Below, piece after piece: positions 8,478 to 15,245 of a stretch of DNA of 64,000 bases. The notes under the pieces were generated by a model, which did not search any database, was not told the DNA's origin, and saw only the letters and a list, made by a program, of their open reading frames with translations. The position numbers and the translations under genes were made by a program. The stretch's first letter is position 1. Each line of letters starts with the position of its first letter. The stretch is from Arabiibacter massiliensis (GTDB lineage Bacteria; Actinomycetota; Coriobacteriia; Coriobacteriales; Eggerthellaceae), in the NCBI RefSeq assembly GCF_900169505.1, contig NZ_LT827021.1:992001-1056000 (forward strand), written 5' to 3'.

Positions 8478-9804
8478 TTCTTTGCCTGCGCGCAGCGACT
8501 CTCCCTGTTTCGGTGAAACCGCCTTCAACCCCCCCCCCTCGCAGACGCCCGGTTCGGAGCGGCGCTAAGCTAGCTGCGAAATGCTCGGCGCGCGCCGAAG
8601 GTTCAAGCGCAACTGGAAGCGGCGCTCGATGCGAGCCGGGGGCAGAAGCCCAAGGTATCATGTCGAAAGCGCGATACATCATCGAAGGAGAAGACGATGG
8701 GCGAGCAAGAGAAGAAGGAAACCGTGGACGAGCAGGCGCAGGCACCTACCGCTCCCATTGAGGCCGTCGAGGCCGGCAGCGAGGGGCAGGACGAGGCCGC
8801 GAAGCAGGAGAAGCCCGACTTGGGCTGGTGCGTCGTCGCCAAGGGCCTTGTCGAAGGCGGCACCGAGCGCGTCATCGTGGGCATGGACTATGCGGACAAG
8901 GAGGGGGCCGAGCGCGGCTTGGAGGACTGGAAGGAAGCGGAGAACCCTCCGGAATCCGCGAGCGCGAAGGTCATGCGCGTGCCTAAGAAGTGCGTCGTCG
9001 CCAAGAAGGAGCAGACCGGCGAAGGCACCATCGTCCTCGCCGACGAGCGCGAAACCCTCGATATCGCCGACGCGCTCGCGGCCGTGCGCGGCGACCGATC
9101 CCTGTGCATGATCTACCCGTCCTGGACTGCCGGCAAGAAGGCCGCCCTCGGCGTCGGCGTCGCGCTCGCGGCGGCGTGCCTTGTCGGAGGCATCGCTTTG
9201 GCGACGGCACAGCCGCCCGCCTCCGCTCCCGTCGCCCCGAAGGCGACCGCATCGCAGAGCGCGCCCGTGCGCGCCGAGGAGAAGGCCGAGAAGAGCGAGG
9301 TCGTCTTGACCGTCAAGGCCGAGGGGGCCGACGCCGGCGTCACCAAGGCCAAGGTGGTCGCCGCCGACGCTGCGGGCAAGACCGTCATCGAGGAGCGCGA
9401 GGTCGAGGCCAACAAGGCGGTGGAGGTCGGCGAGCTTGACCAGGGCGACTACGAGCTGTACGTGACGGCAGCGCCGGTGTGCGAGGACGGTTCCACCTAC
9501 GAGCTGCCGAAGGAGCCGGTCAAGTTCAGCGTTGACGGCGAGGGCGAGCCGGTAGAGGTTGAATGTGCGCTTTCAAAGATCGCCAAGGAGGATATGAGCA
9601 AGGAGCAGCTTGAGGCGGCCGCCGACATCCTCGAAGGCGCGGGCAAGGCCGACGCCGCGAGCGCCGCGCGCGCCTCGGCGCAGGCCGCGCCCTCCAAGCC
9701 CGGCAGCGCGGCCTCCGTGCAGCAGAGCGCCCCGAGCGCGCCTTCCGGCGGCTCCTCAAGCTCCCAGGGTTCCGCCCCCGCACCAGCACAGCTACAGCAT
9801 CCCC

Positions 9805-9867
9805 ATCTACGGCAACGGCGCTCCCATCTACGGCAACGGCGCTCCCATCTACGGCAACGGCGCTCCC
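9805..9867 (+). repeat. Three tandem 21-base repeats encoding IYGNGAP
   Basis: ATCTACGGCAACGGCGCTCCC occurs three times in a row without a mismatch (9805, 9826, 9847). Exact identity at the DNA level points to recent copy-number change. Confidence 0.95.
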
Positions 9868-10020
9868 ATCATTGAAGAGCATTACTACTGCTCTATCTGC
9901 GGGGAGATACCGGGTGGCTCTTATGTCGGGCATAACGAGCCGCACGCACTCGCGGGGGAAAGCTCAAGCACGTGGATCGACGAAATCGTCGTCGGCTACA
10001 ACAAGGAGATAATCGGGTAT

Positions 10021-10083
10021 GAGCAGGTGATCACCGGGTATGAGCAGGTCATCACCGGATATGAGCAAGTTGTCACCGGCTAC
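10021..10083 (+). repeat. Three tandem 21-base repeats encoding EQVITGY-type heptads
   Basis: Units start at 10021, 10042 and 10063 with increasing third-position differences. A degenerate unit (NKEIIGY) precedes them. The unit length equals that of the IYGNGAP repeat. Confidence 0.9.
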
Positions 10084-10134
10084 AAGTGCTCCTGCGGGGC
10101 CGTGCAATAAGGCGAGTGCGACATAAAAAGCACC

Positions 10135-10160
10135 AAAGAGGGGGCGAAGGCCCCCTCTTT
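10135..10160 (+). terminator. Hairpin terminator after the surface-protein gene
   Basis: AAAGAGGGGGC and GCCCCCTCTTT pair perfectly around GAAG. The upstream A-run makes it potentially active in both directions. The 3' side ends CTCTTT and then GACG, so the U-run is short. Confidence 0.75.
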
Positions 10161-10223
10161 GACGTAAATCAATAATAGTTATCGTCTAATAATACCATTC
10201 GCTGACCTGGGGTTTTGCAAATG

Positions 10224-11327
10224 CTATCTTTCGGGGCCGGAATCCCTCGAACGGCCCCTCTCCGCGCCCGCGTCCGGCCCTCCCGCCGCCCGCTCGGCCT
10301 CCTCGCGCTTGGCGTTCAGGCGGGGGCTGGCGAGCGGTTCTGCCTCAACCGGCCGGCCGGCCTCCGGGCTTTCGACTGGTTTATCGAGCTGCCTCCCAAG
10401 CCGGGGCGATCTCCTTAGGTTCACCAGCTTCCATTGCATCGCAGGAGATGCCAGGGCGGCATTGAGCACTGCCGGATACCCGGAGAACAGCAATTCGGGC
10501 ATATAGTCGGCAAGGGCCAAGCGGGCCAGAAACTCGGCCTCGGCCTTCGACTGCGGCGTCGCGGCCCATTCAAGAAACTCGGCGGCGTCCGATTTCAGCT
10601 CTTCAAGGGAAGGAGCCGTATCCGCAGGCAGGACGGGCCAAAGCACCTCCCGAACATCCTGCTCCCTTCCGTCGAATCTTGCCAGGATATCTTGGTTTTT
10701 GGGAAAGGACTTCGCCAAGCCCCGATAGAACGTGATGATGCCGTGATCGAGCTTTTCGTCTCCGGTCGTCCAAACGCCTTTCGTTTCGGCGATTCTCCCG
10801 ATGTCGTATAGGTCGCGAGGCACGACGCGGTCTGAAATCGCGGTGATCTTTCCCGCGACGACCTCAATGGGCGCGTTCACAGGAAAAGAGATCGTCTTCG
10901 AGTCGAAGGCGGCGGTGCGAATCGCGGGGGGAACGAGCGGCGCGCGGTTTAAGAAGTCAAGATCGACCTTGATGAAGTCGCGCGCGCCCCGGCGCTGGTC
11001 ATAGACCAGCTTCATCGTGGTGCCCGCGTGCTCGACCTTGCTTGGCTCTACCCGATAGCCCAATTCGAGGGCGGTGCCGCGAACAGCGCCGACTATCGCA
11101 TCCCTGTCGCGTATCATCTGCTCCCGGTCGGCAGAGCCGATGTAGTTTATATCGGCATCGAGCGAGAGCCTTGTAGGCTCGATAATGAAGAAATTGAGGG
11201 CGGTGCCGCCATGAAGGCAGATCCGGTTTCTCGCAGCGGGGTTGTCGGCAAGGGCATCGAGGAAATCGAGAAGGCGCTCGACTTTCTCTAAGTTCACTCG
11301 GTCGAATCTCTCCATGCCCGGCATCAT
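10224..11327 (-). CDS. abiEii: AbiEii-family nucleotidyltransferase toxin
   Basis: The protein carries the family signatures ICLHGGTALNFF and LSLDADINYIG, the GG-x-A and DxD residues of the polymerase-beta-like fold used by AbiEii/AbiGii toxins. The later region (IEVVAGKITAISDRVVPRDLYDIGRI) also fits the family. In characterised AbiE systems this GTP-binding toxin is paired with an AbiEi antitoxin and can act in phage abortive infection. Here the antitoxin gene is directly upstream and overlaps by ATGA at 11327-11324. ATG codons at 11324 and 11315 are alternative starts; 11315 (MERFDR) has a slightly better ribosome-site distance. The last about 60 residues are low-complexity and Arg/Glu/Pro-rich, beyond the usual domain. 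Confidence 0.9.
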   Translation of the reverse strand: MMPGMERFDRVNLEKVERLLDFLDALADNPAARNRICLHGGTALNFFIIEPTRLSLDADINYIGSADREQMIRDRDAIVGAVRGTALELGYRVEPSKVEHAGTTMKLVYDQRRGARDFIKVDLDFLNRAPLVPPAIRTAAFDSKTISFPVNAPIEVVAGKITAISDRVVPRDLYDIGRIAETKGVWTTGDEKLDHGIITFYRGLAKSFPKNQDILARFDGREQDVREVLWPVLPADTAPSLEELKSDAAEFLEWAATPQSKAEAEFLARLALADYMPELLFSGYPAVLNAALASPAMQWKLVNLRRSPRLGRQLDKPVESPEAGRPVEAEPLASPRLNAKREEAERAAGGPDAGAERGRSRDSGPER

Positions 11328-12091
11328 CCTTCGAGCCATCCTTCCATGTCTTCCGACGGGGCGGGCAGGTACAGGTTCCACGCGCCGTCCCACTCGGCGC
11401 TCGCGAGGTGCGACGTGCTTCCGAAGTACAAAGGCCCCGAGGACGCCGCCTCGCGAAGCGCCTCGATTGATGCGGCGGGCACATCCCAGGCTTCTTGCTT
11501 GCGTTCGAGCACCCATCCGCACCGCGCGGAGACGGACGCCCCCGCGCCCGATGCCAGATCGGCCAGAACCTCGCTATCGACGAACCGGACGACCGAGAGG
11601 CTGCGGAAAAGGGCTTCGACGCCGCCGCAGCGGTCGGGCCGTTGCAGGCAGTCGATGATGGTCTGCTCCTTGCTCGTCGCGGCGATCACCCCCGCGCCGG
11701 CACGCCTCATGCGCTTGACGAGGGGATCGCGCGAAGGGCGGGGGTAGCGGCGGTACGTCCTTCCCAGAAACACCAGATCGAGCGCGCGGCCCGTGGCATA
11801 GAAGCTCGTAGTGGTTGTGGCGTTATGGAGGCCGACGTGCAGCGCAAGGGCCGAATCGTAGGCGAACACCACGTCGCTGCCGAGCTTCGTCGCCACCAGG
11901 TAGGGGTCGGCTTCGTGGGCGCGGTACCGCCCCGTGTTCGAGACGTACGCCCCGCGCATGGGGGATAGAACCTTCCCCGCGCCTTTGGCGCGCGACAGGA
12001 GGTTGGCGTTGGCAGGCGAGCGCCCGACGGCGTCGAAGTATTCCTCGATGGTGAATGCCGCCGTGTTTTCCAGGAAGTCCTTAGCTGCCAT
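11324..12091 (-). CDS. abiEi: AbiEi-family antitoxin / autoregulator
   Basis: The 255-residue product starts with a winged-helix region (AAFTIEEYFDAVGRSPANANLLSRAKGAGKVLSPMRGAYVSN), the arrangement of AbiEi antitoxins that bind their own promoter. The C-terminal part (SKEQTIIDCLQRPDRCGG, then VEALFRSL) matches the neutralising domain. The start at 12091 has GGAGG seven bases upstream. The 80 bases before it are AT-rich, unlike the rest of the region, and include TATAAT plus the partly symmetrical stretch ATAA...TTAT around 12125-12150, a plausible autoregulatory site. Confidence 0.9.
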   Translation of the reverse strand: MAAKDFLENTAAFTIEEYFDAVGRSPANANLLSRAKGAGKVLSPMRGAYVSNTGRYRAHEADPYLVATKLGSDVVFAYDSALALHVGLHNATTTTSFYATGRALDLVFLGRTYRRYPRPSRDPLVKRMRRAGAGVIAATSKEQTIIDCLQRPDRCGGVEALFRSLSVVRFVDSEVLADLASGAGASVSARCGWVLERKQEAWDVPAASIEALREAASSGPLYFGSTSHLASAEWDGAWNLYLPAPSEDMEGWLEG

Positions 12092-12269
12092 ACGTCCTCC
12101 AAAGGGTTGACATTCATGCAAGAACATAACATCATATAGGTTATTATACTGCAATAGCATCAACATCCTCGCAGGGTGCCGAAGGTTTGACACCCGCCGG
12201 ATCCGGCGCGGCCGATGCGCTTTCGCGGCTGTCGAGACGGCTTCAACGCAAGGGGCGTCCTCACGATAG

Positions 12270-12623
12270 TCAGCCGTAGATCCTCACTCCCTCTTCGGCC
12301 ACGCGAGCTTCGACCTTCCAGAATTCCTTGCTGCGCGCCTCGAACAGGGGTCGCGGGGCCGCCAGCACGTCGCGCGACAGCGGCGTCCACATCAACGAGC
12401 CGCGCACGTCGGCTCCATATTCAAGCGGGCGTTTCCCGTCATCGCTGGTGATGACGTAGATATCCACATCGCTGCCGGGTCTTTCCTCGCCGCGAGCATA
12501 GGAGCCGAAGACGTAGATGGCGTCGGTCGGGACGGCGTTGACGATGCTGTCTACAAGACGCTGCAAAAGGTCGTCGGGCAGATTGATTTTCGAGAACCCC
12601 TTGATGCTTGCGGCGGCGGCCAT
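12270..12623 (-). CDS. Minimal nucleotidyltransferase (MNT-type), apparently without HEPN partner
   Basis: The 117-residue protein has the minimal nucleotidyltransferase motif GSYARGEERPGSDVDIYV, that is GSxxRG followed by DxD. Proteins of this size usually serve as the antitoxin of HEPN/MNT pairs and modify the HEPN toxin. No HEPN-like gene (RX4-6H) is visible next to it: the neighbours are AbiEi downstream and a 500-base non-coding stretch upstream. It has a good ribosome site (GGAGGTG) and a TATAAT box near 12670. It may be a remnant, or may act on a toxin elsewhere. Confidence 0.85.
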   Translation of the reverse strand: MAAAASIKGFSKINLPDDLLQRLVDSIVNAVPTDAIYVFGSYARGEERPGSDVDIYVITSDDGKRPLEYGADVRGSLMWTPLSRDVLAAPRPLFEARSKEFWKVEARVAEEGVRIYG

Positions 12624-12833
12624 CCTTCACCTCCGACTCTTGATGCCGGGTCTTTTCGTGCGTGCAGCCCTATTATACCTTGCGCATCAAGCTGCCGCTC
12701 GAACTGGGCGAGGCACGCGCCATCCTCTGCGGCGCATCCTCGCCGCCGAATACGTGTCGGGGCTCGTGGTCGGCAGGCGGTGCCAGGGGCGCGAGGCCTC
12801 CCCCGCAGAAAGCGCGTTGGTTCCCAGCAGGGG

Positions 12834-12868
12834 TCCTGTACGGACAGCCGGAGGCTGTCCGTACAGGA
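12834..12868. repeat. Perfect 16-bp hairpin in the 12.6-13.1 kb gap
   Basis: TCCTGTACGGACAGCC and its exact reverse complement are separated by three bases (GGA). The gap 12624-13134 has no convincing gene. Apart from this hairpin it contains a decayed half (about 13002-13055) of the palindromic element found complete at 14107-14252. Confidence 0.85.
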
Positions 12869-13134
12869 CACGAAACTCGCTGTCTGCGGCTATGCCGCTG
12901 CATGGGAGGGGATGCGATACCGTGCTTCTCAACAAGCCCGAGGGCAGAAGCGCCGCCGCGCCTGCCCGTTCGGGAGCGCGCTCCCCTCCTCCATCGGGCG
13001 AAGCGGCAGGATTTTACGGCTGTGGCACGCATGCGACGACTGCGAGGGCAGCCGCGTTAGCGTCCCCTCCCGTCGCGCGCTCGGGCTCCCTGCGCCTGCC
13101 GTTCAACCGGAGGGCTGGCGGGGCCGTCCAGCGC

Positions 13135-13971
13135 TCACAGGTAAGGGCGGTCGCCGACCAGGGGATTGGACGCGCCCAGCGCGACGTTGGAGAAGAACGC
13201 ATAGAGGAAGGAGCGGTCTTCGCGAATCCCCTCCCTGATGCTCGCGTAGTTGGCCCTCGCAAGCGCATCGCGGAAGTACGCGCTGTTCTCGGCGAAGGGG
13301 GCGTTGTTGACGTCGACCCCCAGGCTTCGCAAGTAGAGCTGCGAGAACAGGGCTATCGTCCGCGTGTTGCCCTCGCGGAAAGGATGCGTCTGCCAGACGT
13401 TCGACACGAAGTCAGCGAAGCGCTCGATCTGCCCGCTGTCCAAGGGCAGGCGGTAGGGCCTCGCACCCTCCTGTTCGAAATCGTAGGCGAGCTGGTCCTT
13501 GATCATGGTGTAGTCGGCATAGGCGACGGAGCGGCCGACGAGAACAGGCTCCGCTTTCGTAAGGTTCACGCACCGCGCAACGCCGACCCAGCTTTCGTCC
13601 AAAACGCCGTCGAAGATGTGGCGGTGGATCGCGAACAGGGTCGAGGGCGCGAGCCTGAACGCGCCCCCTTCGAGGTACTTGACCATGCGCGCCGACACTT
13701 CGTCCGCCTCTCGCGTACGCGTTGCGTCGTCGATCGCCTGCTCGCTGTAGTGCTCGGCGATCTGCTTTGACAGCTCTTCGGCAGAAAGCTCGCCCTCGAT
13801 GTAGCGGCCTGCCTGCTCATCGGCGTATTTCGAGACTTCGAGGCCGTCGGTCGCCTGCAGGCCCTTCGCGGTTTCCCAGTAGTCCCGCCGCTGCGCCATC
13901 GTGGTTTCCGGGATCGATTCGACGTATGGAACGTCTTCGCGATATTCAGCCGTGGATTTTTCTGCACTCAT
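13135..13971 (-). CDS. Fic-domain protein with N-terminal helix resembling a VbhA antitoxin
   Basis: The 278-residue product has the Fic active-site motif HPFREGNTR (consensus HxFx[DE]GN[GK]R), with the catalytic His and both nucleotide-contacting residues. Such enzymes usually transfer AMP to a target protein. Residues about 45-65 (GLEVSKYADEQAGRYIEGELS) align without gaps to the pattern of VbhA-type antitoxins (GL..S......Y..GE.S). The inhibitory Glu position just before appears to be Asp (TDG). The protein may therefore carry its own restraint. The start at 13971 has GGAGGTGA; a TATAAT box lies about 75 bases upstream. It is the last gene before tRNA-Asp copy 2. Confidence 0.9.
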   Translation of the reverse strand: MSAEKSTAEYREDVPYVESIPETTMAQRRDYWETAKGLQATDGLEVSKYADEQAGRYIEGELSAEELSKQIAEHYSEQAIDDATRTREADEVSARMVKYLEGGAFRLAPSTLFAIHRHIFDGVLDESWVGVARCVNLTKAEPVLVGRSVAYADYTMIKDQLAYDFEQEGARPYRLPLDSGQIERFADFVSNVWQTHPFREGNTRTIALFSQLYLRSLGVDVNNAPFAENSAYFRDALARANYASIREGIREDRSFLYAFFSNVALGASNPLVGDRPYL

Positions 13972-14106
13972 GGTTCACCTCCGATTCTAGCTTCGCTCGC
14001 TATCTCTGCGCATATGTTCCGCTGGAATGCTTCAGTGCGCTATTATACCTTTCGCGTTCGTGCGGCGCTTGCCGGATGAAAGCAGCGCCCGCGGCATGCC
14101 AGCGTC

Positions 14107-14252
14107 GGGCGATGCGGCAGGAATTTGCGGCTGTGGCACGCACGCGACGACTGCGAAAACAACGACCTGGGCAAACGCTGCGCGCCGGCAGCCGCAGAGC
14201 ATCGGATACCGCCGAATCCGTGCCACAGCCGCAAATTCCTGCCGCATCGCCC
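14107..14252. repeat. Palindromic element with CGACCTGGG core, copy 1
   Basis: The 34 bases at 14107-14140 are the exact reverse complement of 14219-14252. The conserved core CGACCTGGGCAAACGC is at 14163-14178. Related elements lie at 31260-31399, 51934-52067 and 63569-63729. Position 14107-14252 is intergenic, between the Fic gene and tRNA-Asp copy 2. Confidence 0.9.
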
Positions 14253-14346
14253 GCTCGGGCAGCCACCGTCGTCTGCGGGAGCGGCCAAAATTGGGTATTG
14301 CGCTCATCGGCGTCACCCGGTAGAATAATCCGCGCTGCTAAAGCAC

Positions 14347-14423
<77 letters not shown>

Positions 14424-14433
14424 CTTTGAATGC

Positions 14434-14460
14434 AAAGCCCGCCCATCCGGCGGGCTTTTT
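14434..14460 (+). terminator. Intrinsic terminator after tRNA-Asp copy 2
   Basis: AAAGCCCGCC and GGCGGGCTTTTT form the same hairpin as at 7870-7895. Confidence 0.9.
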
Positions 14461-14522
14461 CGCTCCCTTCACGTGGCACCGAAAACGGCCTGCCCCTGCA
14501 CGCGGATTCGGCCGGCAGGAGG

Positions 14523-15245
14523 CTAGGCGGGGCGCTGGTCGATACGGGTTATGGTGAGGACGCGCAGGGGGTTGCGTTCGGTGCACGCGTCGGCGTCGAT
14601 GAGGGTGGGGTCGGTGTTCTCCACGAGGAAAGCCAGCGGGTTTTCGGAACCGCCGTCAGGCTGGGCCTCGGCATTCGCCTCGGCGCAGCAGGCGGCCAGC
14701 AGCACGTCGGGGCGCAGGCTGCCCGTGGGCTTCGACACCAGCGAGAGCGTGAGCGTGGCGCCGGCCAGCTCCATCTCCCCCGCCAGGAACTCGGGAACGT
14801 GCAGCACCTTCTCCTTCTTCTTGCGGACGACGCGCACCTCCTCGGGCACGGGCAGCGCGGCGGGCGCGCACGACAGGAGCGCGCGGTAGGTGCCCACGGG
14901 GTACGCCGCCGAGGCCGCCGGCGCGTGCGCGTCGATGTAGGAGCACGCCTTCACCATGAGGTCGGGGACGCTTGCCGCCTGCAGGGCCGCGAGGGCCTCC
15001 TCGGGGCGCACGTAGCGCGTCATCTGCAGGTCGAACAGCTCGCGCGTGCCGCCCACGCCCACGGGGAGCGCGGCGCCGAAGGCGATCTTCATGTGGGGCG
15101 AGAAGCCCTCGCTCACGGCGAAGGGCAGGCCGGCGCGGCGCACCGCGCGCTCGAGGGCGCGGGCCACTTCCAGATGCGAGAGCAGCGCCAGGCGGCCCTG
15201 CTTGCAGAACGTCACGCGCAGGCGGAAGTTGCGGGGATCAGGCAT
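14523..15245 (-). CDS. DUF2344 / TIGR03936 family protein, partner of the radical SAM protein
   Basis: The 240-residue protein matches the family of radical-SAM-linked proteins (TIGR03936, DUF2344): FRLRVTFCKQGRLALLSHLEVARALERAVRRAGLPFAVSEGFSPHMKIAF is its hallmark N-terminus. The family is found next to, or fused with, the B12-binding/radical SAM protein TIGR03960, as here, and its biochemical role is unknown. The ATG at 15245 has AGGAGG seven bases upstream and overlaps the end of the radical SAM gene by eight bases. It is the last gene of the mre operon. Confidence 0.9.
   Translation of the reverse strand: MPDPRNFRLRVTFCKQGRLALLSHLEVARALERAVRRAGLPFAVSEGFSPHMKIAFGAALPVGVGGTRELFDLQMTRYVRPEEALAALQAASVPDLMVKACSYIDAHAPAASAAYPVGTYRALLSCAPAALPVPEEVRVVRKKKEKVLHVPEFLAGEMELAGATLTLSLVSKPTGSLRPDVLLAACCAEANAEAQPDGGSENPLAFLVENTDPTLIDADACTERNPLRVLTITRIDQRPA

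Larger units (their letters stand above)
8697..10110 (+). pseudogene. Membrane-anchored extracellular repeat protein, frame broken at a C5 tract
   Basis: The first frame (from ATG 8697, with AAGGAG upstream) encodes an acidic cytoplasmic N-terminus, one membrane helix (about residues 150-170, LGVGVALAAACLVGGIALA), an Ala/Glu/Lys-rich external region with an Ig-like stretch, and a Ser/Gly/Pro linker. At the run GCCCCCG (9774-9780) the sensible sequence moves by +1. It continues as HQHSYSIPIYGNGAP repeats, a CSICG...H...H cysteine/histidine cluster, GYEQVIT heptads and a final CSCG. The joined product would be about 470 residues. The intact frame on each side and the preserved repeats suggest a very recent one-base insertion, slippage, or a read error. 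A surface or adhesin-like role is a guess from architecture. Confidence 0.75.

Noticed and set aside
8254-8745. Minus-strand frame of 163 codons in the 8.2-8.7 kb gap
   Set aside because: It has no ribosome site, Arg/Ser/Pro-rich composition, and overlaps the start of a well-supported plus-strand gene.
9805-9867. CRISPR-like tandem repeats
   Set aside because: The repeats are contiguous coding heptads without spacers. No CRISPR array was seen anywhere in the window.
12551-12871. Minus-strand frame upstream of the MNT gene as a HEPN partner
   Set aside because: It overlaps the MNT start, shows no RX4-6H motif, and much of it is a hairpin repeat.
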